A stretch of DNA of 64,000 nucleotides from Actinomucor elegans (lineage: Eukaryota; Mucoromycota; Mucoromycetes; Mucorales; Mucoraceae): contig JAMSLZ010000021.1 of assembly GCA_026027325.1 (NCBI GenBank), positions 124,001 to 188,000 of the forward strand, given 5' to 3'. Position 1 is the first letter of the stretch; every line of letters begins with the position of its first letter. The notes below the pieces were generated by a model that was given only the letters and a program-made list of their open reading frames with translations, did no database searches and was not told where the DNA came from. The translations under genes and the position numbers were made by a program. Positions 1 to 10,628 of this stretch are shown piece after piece.

Positions 1-1
1 G

Positions 2-1330
2 GTGTTAAGTCCACACCTGTACTCCTTGTACATTAACTCTCTGCCTGGTTTACTGCGCTCAACTGCCTCTGCTACTGCAAGTAAAGTGTCTCCGCCTGGT
101 ACCATGAGCTATGTTCCTGTCAACTGCCTCTTGTTTGCTGATGATGTGGCAATCTTTGGCTCGAAATATGAGGTGCAAGAAATGCTTGATTTGGCTGCTG
201 ACCATTCAAAATCTCTCGGTTACCGCTGGAATCCTACCAAGTGTGCTGTTCTGAACGCTCCTTCCGTGACATCTTCCACTTCAACAAATTTTAGATTGAC
301 TCTTTACGGGGTTGCTCTACCATCTGTTGACGAGTTCACTTATCTTGGCATGCCCTTTAGCAAGAAAGGTCTCTTTGGTCCCGGTATTCTGGCAAAACGA
401 TCTGGTGGTGCTATCAAGACTATGGCTCTCTTGAACTCTGTCGGTGTGAACCGGAATGGCTTTTCTCTGTTGCTCTGTGCTCGGTTGTATACAGCCTTTA
501 TTCGACCCAAGTTCGAATATGGGCTTGCCATCTCTCGACTGTCCGCTACTGACTTTACTGCCCTGGATCAGCTCCAGAATCGTCTTGTTGGTATGTTCGT
601 TGGCTCTCGCTGGTTCAATGTTGCAAAGCATCTGACTTGTATCCCTTCGATGAAGCACCGCTACAACGTTCTTGTGACCAAGTATGCTTTGCGTTCTCAG
701 TGGCTTCCTGATGACTGCCTGGTGTCCATGCTGAATTCAGGTGATTCTGGTATCCCGTATACTCGGCTGGAAAAGCTTCTAAAATGCAATCCCATGTATC
801 TCGCACTCCCTAGTCCGGTTCCAACAGTCTCGCGTCTCCGCTCTTGGTTTTCACAATACTGGCAAAACTTGTTTGATGACCAAATGGCTGCTGCTGCTAC
901 ATCTGGTAGATCTGTTCTCCTGCGTGCTTGTCGACCATGTACTTCTCGGCCTGATCCAATCTTGTATCTCCCAATGTCTCGCACTGCACGTAGTCGGTTG
1001 GTTCGATGGCGTCTTGGTAGGTTCACCAACCGTGATGAACTGTGTCCCTGTTTCTCTGGCTCCCGACTCTCTCGAGACCATTTTGTCTTTGATTGCCGCG
1101 GTATTGACCCAAGCCTGTTCTCTCAACTGCCTGATACCCCTCCGGATGTCAATGCCATCGATCATGCTCTCAATTGCTTGCCTACCAAAGCCTCTGCTGG
1201 TCCACCTCCTTTCTGGCCTGCTCTTCTTGAACTGCTCTATGTGATTGACACGCTGTGTCATCCTCTTGCCACACTTGTTCATGATCCAGATCCAGGTGAT
1301 GCTTGGTTTGCTGCTACTCCTGCCATATAA
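2..1330 (+). CDS. LINE ORF2, C-terminal part (reverse transcriptase end and Cys/His region)
   Basis: This open frame is cut by the window edge; its first codon is not a true start. It opens at the RT motif ending in SVLSPHLYSLYINSLP and carries the catalytic FADD box near residue 47. After the thumb/connection region it ends in a Cys/His cluster (CPCF...DHFVFDC) of the zf-RVT type found near the end of many LINE ORF2 proteins. No RNase H motif is visible. The sequence equals the last 442 residues of the ORF2 at 19679-23077. The full protein would nick the target DNA and reverse-transcribe element RNA onto it; the endonuclease part lies outside the window. The frame has no internal stop. Confidence 0.9.
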   Translation: MLSPHLYSLYINSLPGLLRSTASATASKVSPPGTMSYVPVNCLLFADDVAIFGSKYEVQEMLDLAADHSKSLGYRWNPTKCAVLNAPSVTSSTSTNFRLTLYGVALPSVDEFTYLGMPFSKKGLFGPGILAKRSGGAIKTMALLNSVGVNRNGFSLLLCARLYTAFIRPKFEYGLAISRLSATDFTALDQLQNRLVGMFVGSRWFNVAKHLTCIPSMKHRYNVLVTKYALRSQWLPDDCLVSMLNSGDSGIPYTRLEKLLKCNPMYLALPSPVPTVSRLRSWFSQYWQNLFDDQMAAAATSGRSVLLRACRPCTSRPDPILYLPMSRTARSRLVRWRLGRFTNRDELCPCFSGSRLSRDHFVFDCRGIDPSLFSQLPDTPPDVNAIDHALNCLPTKASAGPPPFWPALLELLYVIDTLCHPLATLVHDPDPGDAWFAATPAI

Positions 1331-1640
1331 ACCTCTCCTTGGTTTATTGAGCCACTCTTTCTCTCTGTTCTATTGATGAACCAGCCTGTTTGTCTTTCAA
1401 CTGCGCAGCCACGGTGGTAAGTGATTATCAAAGTTCCCAGCTGTTGGCCTGCCTTTTGGATCACTCAGAGCTGCAATAGTCTACTGGTTCTCTAACTTGT
1501 CTTCAACCTTTTTCTCCCTTGTGGGTCTCAGGGTTTTTTATACTTTTTTCTATGTTTACTTTAAACACTTTTCATATAGTTAGGCTAGATGCTCTATAGA
1601 GTTTGCCCATATAACTACTTATAAATAAAATATAATCTTT

Positions 1641-1658
1641 AAACTGAGCTACATCCCC
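1641..1658 (+). repeat. LINE 3' tail matching antisense tRNA-Ala 5' end
   Basis: The sequence is aaactgagctacatcccc. The reverse complement of its last 16 bases, GGGGATGTAGCTCAGT, equals positions 1-16 of eukaryotic tRNA-Ala. Unit B starts immediately after it (one extra C is shared by both sides). Confidence 0.85.
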
Positions 1659-2515
1659 CTCTGCCTGCAGTGAACGAGTTCACGTATCTTGGTATGCCAT
1701 TCAACAAGAAAGGTCTTGATGGTCCGGGTATCCTGGCTAAACGGTCTGGTGGTGCAGTCAAAACCATGGCTCTACTGAATTCGGTTGGTGTCAACCGTAA
1801 TGGTTTCTCTCTCTTGCTCTGTTCTCGGTTATATACTACCTTCATTCGGCCCAAGTTTGAGTACGGTCTTGCTATATCTAGGCTCTCTGCTGCTGACTTT
1901 ACTGCTTTGGATAACCTTCAGAACCGGTTAGTTGGTATGTTTGTTGGCTCCCGATGGTTCAATGTCACGAAGCACATCACTTGTATCCCTTCCATGAAGC
2001 ATCGATACAATGTCCTGGTTACCAAGTATGCCCTACGGTCGCAATGGCTTCCGGATGATTGCTTGATATCATTGCTGAACTCTTCTCGAGACAATTCTCC
2101 TTCTGGTCTTGGCTACACTCGATTGAACAAGCTCCTATACCTCAATCCTATGCATATGGCATTGCCCAATCCTGTACCTACAGCCTCTCGTCTCAAGTCC
2201 TGGTTCTCTGGCTACTGGCAAGACCTCTTTGACAAGCAAATGGCTGCTGCTGCTCACACTGGTAAATCGGTTCTTTTGCGTGCTTGTCGGCCCTCTACTT
2301 CAAAGCCTGATCCAATACTGTACCTGCCTATGACTCGCGCTGCTCGCAGTCGTCTTGTTCGATGGCGCTTAGGCCGTTTCGCTAACCGTGATGAATTGTG
2401 TCCTTGTTTCACTGGTTGCCGGCTCTCTCGAGATCACTTTGTGTTCAATTGCCGTGGCATTGATCCTCGCCTTCTGTGCCAATTACCTGCTGCTCCGCCA
2501 GATGTCAATCGCATT

Positions 2516-3021
2516 TGTTGTAAACGCTCATAATTATATTAATAAGAGAATACTGTACAGATAGAAAATCGTATAGATATCCTTATATATAGCTGCAGAA
2601 GTGTATAAAGCATTATTACCAAGAACCAGAATGTAAATGACTGTATTTGATTATGTTAAAATATCTTTATTTATATATCACTCTGAGCAAGTAGACGCTA
2701 ATTGATAAATACTATCTCTCACACCAAATATTACATTCAATACTATTACCTTTGGATATATTGATCCCGACACTCCTCGCCGCTAATCTTGGTCCGCTCA
2801 TTTGGTTATTATCCCTGGTCTTCTTTATACGCAGTCCAACCTTGTTCCTGGCAAATCGTAATATGAATTTAGAATCAAGTACCGACCGAGAAAAAGTATA
2901 TAAGAGATGCGTTTTATCACCTTTTGACCAGTTAATCAATTCTTGATCTCTAATAAAAAACTATCCACAGTTTTAAAAGTATTTCTATCTTCCAAAATCT
3001 TTATCTACCACCTTTACAACA
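2516..3021 (+). repeat. 5' LTR of Gypsy-1a
   Basis: 506 bp, starting TGTTGTAAACGC and ending CCTTTACAACA. A TATA-like sequence, gtatataaga, lies near 2898. The short open frames inside (about 64 and 75 codons) recur only because the LTR recurs and are not considered genes. Confidence 0.95.
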
Positions 3022-3066
3022 TTTTTTACTTTTAATTACTGTCCTATTTTCCTTACTTTTATCGAT

Positions 3067-6000
3067 ATGGCTTCCAACAACGTTTCTGGTTCTTCTTCTG
3101 CCAACTGTGGTGTTAACCCTGACACCCCCATGTTTGATGAATCGACCTTGTCAAGCAACCTTGATGAGTTTATCAAGTCTCCTGGTGCTAGTTCTTTGTT
3201 GTCTGAGTCGGCTGAGCATGCTGTTGCTGACATGACTGACCCACAACTGATTGACACAAATATCGCCGGGCTCCGTGCAGATATTACCCGATACCTTCAA
3301 GCGTTTAGTCGTGCTCGTGTAGTCAGAGATGACGTAGCGGCTGATGAAGCCTTGTTGGCCCTTGAACGCTCCAAGAGGATGCTCCGTGAGATCCAAGAGT
3401 GCAGTTCATTGATCGGTGAGGTTGATCGTGTTAAGCCACCTACTGGTTTGACATTGAATCGTCGCGACTTGCCCAAGTTCCAACTCTTGACCTCGGCTGT
3501 CAAACCTTTTCCAGGTTACGAAGCCTTCGAGTCTGTTGAGCATTTTTTGAGAGAATTTGAGGATGTAGTTGAGTCTTCTTCCATGTCCATTGATGAGGTG
3601 TGGAAGAACTTCTTACCCCTTTGCCTTCCCCATGGCGATAAAGCATGGGTGAAAGATGAGCTGAGTAGAGGTTGTACCCTATGGGCAGATGCTCGTAGAG
3701 AGTTTAAGAAGCAGCACGGTTCTTCCCTTGTGTTGAGAAGATATACTGACCTTGTGTTTACCATGGTAATGGAAAACAATGAGTCGGTGGGCGACTATGC
3801 TAAGCGTTTTCAAACAGCAATGTTTGATGCAGGCCTACCTAGAGAGTGTCCTAGAGTAGCTGATCGTTTTTTGGCCTCGCTGACTAAACCTGTTCAGACG
3901 CTGATCAGAGTTGCAATGAATTCAGTGAAGGCTGGATCTTCTGGTGAGAATGCTGAATACACTGTCGATCAAATCGCACAGATTGGTCGTGATATTCTTG
4001 GTGACGACCATACGTCGTATAATGAGGCTGTTTCTCTTCTTCCTGGTGCGCCTGTTGTTGAGCGACGCAAAGAAAAGGCCCCCTATCACCATCATCACAA
4101 GAATGCAGCTCGTCGGGTGCAAAAGGCGAGTAAGGTGGCGAAACCCTTTTCGTGCATCCATCATGGTAACAATGCGACCCATGACACCAAGGATTGTTTT
4201 CTCGCTAAGAGAAGAGCTGAACGCCCTCCTTCTGTGAAGAAGGCGAAGGGTAAAGAGTGTTGGACTTGTGGTGTGTCTCCATGGCGTCCTGGTCATCGTT
4301 GTGGTGCTGCTGAAAGCAGTAGTAGCAGTACTGTCTTGGCTGTGATGCCTGCGGCTTCCTCGAGTGAGAAGTCAATTGAGCAGCAAGTTCAAGAGGACTT
4401 GGAGATGGCCGACTCCGAGATTGAGAATCAGAGCTATCAATGTAAGTACCTGAATGAGAACAAGAAGAGTGACAAATTAAAGGCTAATGACGCATTTAAT
4501 TTATGTACACCGTTGATTGTAGAGTCTGAACGTCTCCTGGGACGCGTAGATACAGGAAGTAGTTGTAGCTTTGTTAGTTTGTCTTCTTTGAAGAATAAAC
4601 TTCATATAAATAAAGTACATAAATTACCTGGTTCTTATAATTTCTTGTCTCATCAAAATACTGCAAAGAGAATTGGTATCACCGATCCTTTGGAAATAAA
4701 GTATGCAAATGGCATTAAGTTCAAACACTCATTTGAAGTAATGAACTTTAACGACGGATTCGAGTTTGATATTCTTCTTGGCACAGATATTCTTCCCAAA
4801 ATGAATATCGGATTAACTGGAGTGGCTTTTCGCATCAAAGATGATCATGCACATTCTGACGCTGCCTTGAGTGATGAAGCTATTTTTGAAAACTTGAACA
4901 TTGAACGTGAAAGAAAACATGAACCTGACAATTCGCCTGCTGGTACGCCTGAGCAAAGAGCAGAGTTCATGAGTATAATTAAAGAATCACTAGAGATTAA
5001 TCAGAGCATACCCATAACATCTTCATGTCCTTTGCCTGAATCCATTGTTCGATTACCTACGAAAGAGGGTGCAACGGCGTATAGACGTCAATACCCCATC
5101 CCTTATGCATTAAGACCAGTTCTCGATAAGCAAATAAAAGAATGGTTGGAAACAGGTACAATCATTCGATCCCGAGTAAACACGTCATTCAACAGTCCAT
5201 TACTGCTTGTTCCTAAACGTAACAAAGATGGTGAGATTGTGAGCCATAGAGCGTGTTTAGATGTGAGATCGTTGAATCAAATTCTACCTCCAACATTCAA
5301 TTTTCCCGTACCTTTGGTTAAGGATATCTTTGATAACTTGGCCGGTAAAAAAGTGTTTACAACTTTGGATTTGTCGAATGCATATCATCGATTCAAAGTG
5401 GCACCCGAGGATGTACACAAGTTATCGTTTACTTATAATGGCAATGGCTTTTCCTTTCAAAAAGCGTGCTTTGGAGTGAAAATGCTAACCTCGCAATTTC
5501 AAAAGGTCATGGCAACCTTGTTTGAAGGTATTGATTGCGTTCAGAACTTCGTGGATGACTGTATTGTTGCCAGTGAAAGTATCGAACAGCATGCAAAAGA
5601 TGTAAAGTTTGTGATTGACAGATTAAATTCCGCAAATTTAATCCTGAAAGAATCCAAGTGTTCATGGTTTCAACATTCAGTTCGTATGTTGGGATTTGTA
5701 GTGGACGCTTCAGGAGTTCGTGTGGATCAATCAAAACTTACCAATGTTTCAAAGTGGCCACTTCCAAATAAAAATAAGAAACACATCCAGCAATTTATGG
5801 GTTTGGTCAATTACCTGAGAGAATTCGTTCCGATGATTTCCAGAGTAGCAGAACCACTCACCAGTTTAGTGAATGCAGAGAATGTGGAAGAGCTGTGGAC
5901 CGATCGTCACACTAAGAGCTTTGAAACTATCAAAGAGATTTTGCAGTCGAAGATGATGCTGCATTATCCGGATTTGTCAAAACAGTTTTACGTAGCTACA

Positions 6001-7992
6001 GACGCATCACTTTATGGTGTCGCGGCAGTGTTGTTTCAAAAGAATGAGGCCGGCCAAGATCTTTACATAGGATTTGTATCGAGCTCCTTGTCACCTTCAC
6101 AACGCCGTTGGAGCACTACTAAAAGAGAATTGTATGCAGTCGTGTTAGCATTACTGAAGTTTCGCAAGTATATATGGGGCAAAAAGTTCACTGTATTTAC
6201 AGATCACAAGGCACTAGTATACTTACATACGCAAAAGATCGCAAATCCCATGTTAATTGGATGGATCGAGACTCTTCTGGATTTTGATTTTGATGTAGTG
6301 CACATCCCCGGTATATTGAACAAATTGCCTGATATTCTGAGCCGTTTGTATTCACCTTTAGAAGATGAAAACAAACTGGTGGAGGATAGTGTTACGAGCA
6401 AAATCATCAGACGAAGCCCTAAAAAGAAAGCCATCATTAGAAAAAAGCGATTTAGCCGAGATAAAACGATTAACGTACTCGCGACTAAACTAGTTGAAAG
6501 AAAAGATGAGCTGACTGACTATATGACTCCTCCTGAAGAAGAGAGAGATGCTCTGTTGAAAGAAGCGCATGCATTTGGACACTTTGGATCGCAAGCAATT
6601 GTGCGAGATTTACATTCACAAGGTCTCCATTGGGCGAATATCTACGCAGAAGCAAAAGACATTGTTAGTTCGTGTGTTGAATGTCAAAAGCACAACATCA
6701 GTAAGAGAGGTTATCACCCATTATCTAATGTTGTAGCCAACCGACCATTTGATCATATTGCTATCGACTTGGCTGGACCTTTTGACGTAACTGAAGAAGG
6801 ATATGTTTACATGTTGGTTATAACAGATATTTGTTCGAAATTCGTTATTCTCAGACCTCTGAAGAACAAACAATCCGATACTGTTGCAAAAGAGTTGGTC
6901 AAAGTCTATGGTGATTTTGGTGTTCCACGTATTTGCCAGTCTGATAATGGTCTAGAGTTCAAGAATGCTGTGATGAACAGTATTTCGAAGAACCTAGGAA
7001 TTGATAGAAGATACACTACGCCATATCATCCTCGAGCAAATGGAGCAGCGGAAAATGCAGTTCGTACCGCAACTAACACGTTAAGAAAAATGATGAAGTC
7101 AGACAGTCATAGTTGGGCGTATTATCTTCCTATCATACAGCTCTGCATGAACCGACACATTAAAGCAAAAACTATGAGTTCTCCCTTCTCCTTGATGTTT
7201 GCACGTAGAGTCAACTTACCTGATGACTACGGGAACGAGAAGAAGTTCAAACTACCCATTGAGTCTATGACCATGCGAGAGTTGGAAGAACGCGTAGATT
7301 ACATGGATAAGATCGTATTCCCAGCCATCCTCGAAAGAACTCAGAAGATAAATGAGGAATATAACAAAAAGTTCAATCAAAAGAGTGTTCTTGTCGACAT
7401 TCCAGTTGGAACGCATGTCATGATCAGATTACAGAATCGATCTAGTAAGTTAGCTCCGATTTATGAGGGACCTTACACTGTTGTTCGAAGAAATACTGGT
7501 GGATCGTATGAACTAAAGGATGAACAGAATGAATTATTATCCCGAAACTATGTACCGTCGGAATTGAAAGTAGTTACCCTGGATGAGTCTAGTATCGAAG
7601 AAGAATACTACGAAGTCGAAGGTATCCGTGATCATCGAGGTGAAGAAGGTCATCGAGAATACTTGATTAAGTGGAAAGGTTATTCTGAGAAAGAAAATAC
7701 TTGGCAAAAAGCAAGTGATTTCACCGATCCAACTATCATTCAACGGTACTGGAATAAGCAAAGAGAATTACGACGTTTAGAGCAAACTAGAGTCGAACAG
7801 TCAATTCAAAACTCTGAACCTAACAGACGCAAAAAAGTTGGAACTTCCAAGATTCCTAAATGCAATGGGAATGAGATGTCAAATGTAGCGATCGAGATGT
7901 CGAAAAACAAAAGAGCAAATATTGCAGCCACTACGAGTAGAGAAGAGAGAATACTGAATAGACGTTCAAACAAGAAAAGAAAGATAGAATAA
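3067..7992 (+). CDS. Ty3/Gypsy Gag-Pol polyprotein with C-terminal chromodomain
   Basis: This 1641-residue frame starts at an ATG 45 bases after the LTR. Domain order: Gag with a cysteine/histidine knuckle (CWTC...GHRC, about residue 398), aspartic protease (VDTGSS, about 494), reverse transcriptase (NFVDDC, about 828), RNase H (VATDAS, about 977; TKREL), integrase zinc finger (H...CVECQ) and catalytic core (D in IDLAGPF about 1234, SDNG about 1292, E in GAAENAV about 1328), then a chromodomain (about 1513-1565, YLIKWKGY...ENTW). All catalytic motifs are present and there is no internal stop, so it could be active. Gag and Pol share one frame, as in several chromoviruses. The chromodomain is known in this family to guide integration to marked chromatin; here the target is a LINE. 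Confidence 0.97.
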   Translation: MASNNVSGSSSANCGVNPDTPMFDESTLSSNLDEFIKSPGASSLLSESAEHAVADMTDPQLIDTNIAGLRADITRYLQAFSRARVVRDDVAADEALLALERSKRMLREIQECSSLIGEVDRVKPPTGLTLNRRDLPKFQLLTSAVKPFPGYEAFESVEHFLREFEDVVESSSMSIDEVWKNFLPLCLPHGDKAWVKDELSRGCTLWADARREFKKQHGSSLVLRRYTDLVFTMVMENNESVGDYAKRFQTAMFDAGLPRECPRVADRFLASLTKPVQTLIRVAMNSVKAGSSGENAEYTVDQIAQIGRDILGDDHTSYNEAVSLLPGAPVVERRKEKAPYHHHHKNAARRVQKASKVAKPFSCIHHGNNATHDTKDCFLAKRRAERPPSVKKAKGKECWTCGVSPWRPGHRCGAAESSSSSTVLAVMPAASSSEKSIEQQVQEDLEMADSEIENQSYQCKYLNENKKSDKLKANDAFNLCTPLIVESERLLGRVDTGSSCSFVSLSSLKNKLHINKVHKLPGSYNFLSHQNTAKRIGITDPLEIKYANGIKFKHSFEVMNFNDGFEFDILLGTDILPKMNIGLTGVAFRIKDDHAHSDAALSDEAIFENLNIERERKHEPDNSPAGTPEQRAEFMSIIKESLEINQSIPITSSCPLPESIVRLPTKEGATAYRRQYPIPYALRPVLDKQIKEWLETGTIIRSRVNTSFNSPLLLVPKRNKDGEIVSHRACLDVRSLNQILPPTFNFPVPLVKDIFDNLAGKKVFTTLDLSNAYHRFKVAPEDVHKLSFTYNGNGFSFQKACFGVKMLTSQFQKVMATLFEGIDCVQNFVDDCIVASESIEQHAKDVKFVIDRLNSANLILKESKCSWFQHSVRMLGFVVDASGVRVDQSKLTNVSKWPLPNKNKKHIQQFMGLVNYLREFVPMISRVAEPLTSLVNAENVEELWTDRHTKSFETIKEILQSKMMLHYPDLSKQFYVATDASLYGVAAVLFQKNEAGQDLYIGFVSSSLSPSQRRWSTTKRELYAVVLALLKFRKYIWGKKFTVFTDHKALVYLHTQKIANPMLIGWIETLLDFDFDVVHIPGILNKLPDILSRLYSPLEDENKLVEDSVTSKIIRRSPKKKAIIRKKRFSRDKTINVLATKLVERKDELTDYMTPPEEERDALLKEAHAFGHFGSQAIVRDLHSQGLHWANIYAEAKDIVSSCVECQKHNISKRGYHPLSNVVANRPFDHIAIDLAGPFDVTEEGYVYMLVITDICSKFVILRPLKNKQSDTVAKELVKVYGDFGVPRICQSDNGLEFKNAVMNSISKNLGIDRRYTTPYHPRANGAAENAVRTATNTLRKMMKSDSHSWAYYLPIIQLCMNRHIKAKTMSSPFSLMFARRVNLPDDYGNEKKFKLPIESMTMRELEERVDYMDKIVFPAILERTQKINEEYNKKFNQKSVLVDIPVGTHVMIRLQNRSSKLAPIYEGPYTVVRRNTGGSYELKDEQNELLSRNYVPSELKVVTLDESSIEEEYYEVEGIRDHRGEEGHREYLIKWKGYSEKENTWQKASDFTDPTIIQRYWNKQRELRRLEQTRVEQSIQNSEPNRRKKVGTSKIPKCNGNEMSNVAIEMSKNKRANIAATTSREERILNRRSNKKRKIE

Positions 7993-8163
7993 GTAGGCAA
8001 GTTATGAAACAAGAACCAAGAAAAGCCACGATGCAAGAAAAGACCCTGAATTGGTGCGTAAAAGGAGGTATACCTGAGCGTGTTAATCAAAACTCAGCCG
8101 CATGAATGTACTATTTGGTGGAACTGACGCACTTGCCGAATCAATACAAGTTTGTTTGATTCT

Positions 8164-8175
8164 GGTGGAGGATAA
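8164..8175 (+). promoter_or_regulatory. Polypurine tract of Gypsy-1a
   Basis: The purine-rich GGTGGAGGATAA directly precedes the 3' LTR, the usual place for plus-strand priming in LTR retrotransposons. Gypsy-2 has a similar tract (GGGAGGGGATAA at 38768-38779). Confidence 0.75.
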
Positions 8176-8681
8176 TGTTGTAAACGCTCATAATTATATT
8201 AATAAGAGAATACTGTACAGATAGAAAATCGTATAGATATCCTTATATATAGCTGCAGAAGTGTATAAAGCATTATTACCAAGAACCAGAATGTAAATGA
8301 CTGTATTTGATTATGTTAAAATATCTTTATTTATATATCACTCTGAGCAAGTAGACGCTAATTGATAAATACTATCTCTCACACCAAATATTACATTCAA
8401 TACTATTACCTTTGGATATATTGATCCCGACACTCCTCGCCGCTAATCTTGGTCCGCTCATTTGGTTATTATCCCTGGTCTTCTTTATACGCAGTCCAAC
8501 CTTGTTCCTGGCAAATCGTAATATGAATTTAGAATCAAGTACCGACCGAGAAAAAGTATATAAGAGATGCGTTTTATCACCTTTTGACCAGTTAATCAAT
8601 TCTTGATCTCTAATAAAAAACTATCCACAGTTTTAAAAGTATTTCTATCTTCCAAAATCTTTATCTACCACCTTTACAACA
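8176..8681 (+). repeat. 3' LTR of Gypsy-1a
   Basis: 506 bp, the same length as the 5' LTR and with no difference seen by eye. It is followed by TSD gcatt and then the continuation of LINE ORF2. Confidence 0.95.
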
Positions 8682-9012
8682 GCATTGATCATGCCCTGAA
8701 CTTGTTGCCCTTGAAAGCATCCAATGGTCCACCGCCTTTCTGGTCTGCACTCCTTGAGATTCTCTATGTGATTGACACGCTGTGTCATCCTCTTGCTGCT
8801 ATCGTCCCAGATCCAGATCCTGGTGATGCCTGGTTTGCTGCTACTCGTACTATATAAACCTCTCCTTGGTTTATTGAGCCTCTCTTTCTCTCTGTTCTAT
8901 TGATGAACCAGCCTGTTTGTCTTTCAACTGCGCAGCCACGGTGGTAAGTGATTATCAAAGTTCCCAGCTGTTGGCTTGCCTTTTGGATCACTCAGAGCTG
9001 CAATAGTCTACT

Positions 9013-9032
9013 CACTATGGCGAAAATATTGT
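9013..9032 (+). repeat. CACTA left terminal inverted repeat
   Basis: 20 bp matching the reverse complement of 16372-16391 exactly. The subterminal motif acccataatattat follows at 9037-9050. Confidence 0.95.
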
Positions 9033-10628
9033 GTGCTACCCATAATATTATGTGGTAAAACGACGATTTTATTATCATTTACCTACTAATACTATAGATT
9101 TACCTACTAATAATAATCTGCGAACCAATGAAATTAGAGCAATTATTTTCTATGGCTGCGCAATTAACAGTGCTTTGCTCATTTATTAGTGGTTACTCCT
9201 AATATTAGTGGAAAGCAGACAATAATGTTATGGGTTTAGTCAATATTATAACATAAATTGACAATAAGAAAGAAAAGCCTGAACTCCATTTTATTTGCAA
9301 ACAATTTTTATGTATTCTTGTCTTTTGCCGATGAAAGCCAAATCTTGCAAACTTCTTATAAATGAGTACATGAAATTCTGATGCTTGTACGCAACAACAT
9401 AATCCTCGTTTATTTTATTTACTAAAATGAACTCTGCTTTTCGTTTCAACGATCTTTTATGTAAATTCCTAGAAACGTTTAATTTCAACGTTTGTCAAAA
9501 ATAATGTTGAACAATTGTCTTTCAAATGCGTTTATTATTCGTTGAAAAGTCTCTTATACAGGTCAGGTTGCAAAAAATTCTCTTGTAAATTACTCTTTTG
9601 GAAACAAGAACGAATCGCTAGTTCCATTTAATAAGCTGAGCACTTTCATTGCCGTGATTTAGCCTTTGGCTAATAGCTGTGTATTTAAAATGCTGAATGA
9701 CATTAAGAATGAGCTGCCATTAAGTGTCTAATTTACTCAATTTTATGTTTAGTAAAATTATAGAATAAAGAAAGAAAGAAAGAAAAAAAGAAAATACATT
9801 GCGTTAAAAAAAAAAGAAATACATTGCGTAAAAAAAAAGAAATATATTGCGTAAAAAAAGAGATAAATTATTGTGTAAAAAAAAAAATAGGTCAAGTAGC
9901 GATTATTAATTGCCAGTAATCTTAGTCATTATTGCTAGGCGGTTATTTAACTAGATGATTTATTGTCAAAATCATATATCCACTTCTCAAACTACAAAAA
10001 AACGCGTTCGTTTTTGGACTTTCGAGTAATTGATGATTATGATAGAATTCTTAATGACGATCGAAAGCTTCAAAAACATGCACGTTTTTTTAGGTGCTAG
10101 AAAACTACAATCGATGAACATTTTTGCTGTCTGTTGGAAAATTAATCCGCATTGCTTGATAATAAACTAATTTTACTATAAAGATAAACAAGAGCATTAA
10201 TCATATTTTACATTTGGTTTTAAAGATTAACTGGAGCAACTAAATAGTCAATTAACATTATTGAATGATGAATATAGAACTGTATAACTTGGGTTATCCT
10301 GGTTCTATATTTCTGATATTATGAAATAATTTCTTAAACATCAGGGAAATGGGTTAAATTTTTGATTAAGAAATGTTTTTACATTCTGTTGCAAGATTGC
10401 TAATACCTTTCTCTCGAATTAATAACATGATATATAAAAACGAGTTAAATTATCTATAGTTTATATCTACTACAGAAAGTGTAAATACCTATTTTACTTT
10501 TGCTATATTATGATGAAGTCCTTTTGGAGGGAAGCTTTATATTATTTTCGGTGGTTTAAATACATAATCAATTCAGAGAACAATTTTATTTCAAAATAAA
10601 ACGCTTTTTGCTCTTGTCTTCATGCTAT
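9033..10628. other. CACTA left arm, non-coding
   Basis: AT-rich sequence between the left end and the transposase stop codon. Near the tip it holds subterminal short repeats (ttacctactaata twice near 9080-9110). I see no supported gene; a 65-codon minus-strand frame at 9291-9488 has nothing recognisable. Confidence 0.7.
9770..9892. repeat. Minisatellite in CACTA left arm
   Basis: Four imperfect tandem copies of an about 25-bp unit with the core aaagaaatacattgcgt separated by A-runs. It begins with a short (aaag)n tract. Confidence 0.85.

Larger units (their letters stand above)
1..1658 (+). mobile_element. LINE copy A, 3' part (subfamily 1)
   Basis: The window opens inside ORF2 of a non-LTR retrotransposon. 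The ORF2 end, the 3' UTR and the tail match unit D (from about 21750 to 23405) with no difference I could see, so A and D are very recent copies. The unit ends in the tail aaactgagctacatcccc and is followed directly by truncated unit B. Confidence 0.93.
2516..8681 (+). mobile_element. Complete Ty3/Gypsy chromovirus, copy 1 (Gypsy-1a)
   Basis: This 6166-bp element has two 506-bp LTRs (TGTTG...CAACA), a single intact gag-pol frame, a purine tract before the 3' LTR, and a 5-bp TSD, gcatt (2511-2515 and 8682-8686), inside LINE ORF2. I saw no difference between the LTRs, which points to recent insertion. The bases after the 5' LTR (ttttttactttt) do not look like a tRNA-Met primer site, so self-priming as in Tf1 is possible. 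A second copy lies on the minus strand at 45904-52067. Confidence 0.97.
1659..8857 (+). pseudogene. LINE ORF2 fragment (subfamily 2), interrupted
   Basis: The reading frame begins at the RT segment NEFTYLGMPFNKKGLDGPG, after the catalytic palm, so endonuclease and RT active site are missing. It runs to 2515, is broken by the Ty3 element, and resumes at 8682 with the codons for IDHALNLLPLKA, ending at the stop at 8855-8857. Apart from the insertion and truncation it is very close to unit E. No function is expected. Confidence 0.88.

Noticed and set aside
2712..2946. Open frames of 64 and 75 codons that recur at several positions (also at 8372, 45979, 51637, 53153)
   Set aside because: They lie inside the Gypsy-1 LTR on opposite strands and recur only because the LTR does.
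9033..9760. A possible small gene at 9291-9488 (minus strand) in the CACTA left arm
   Set aside because: 65 codons, AT-rich composition, no recognisable motif, and the region is the non-coding arm of a transposon.
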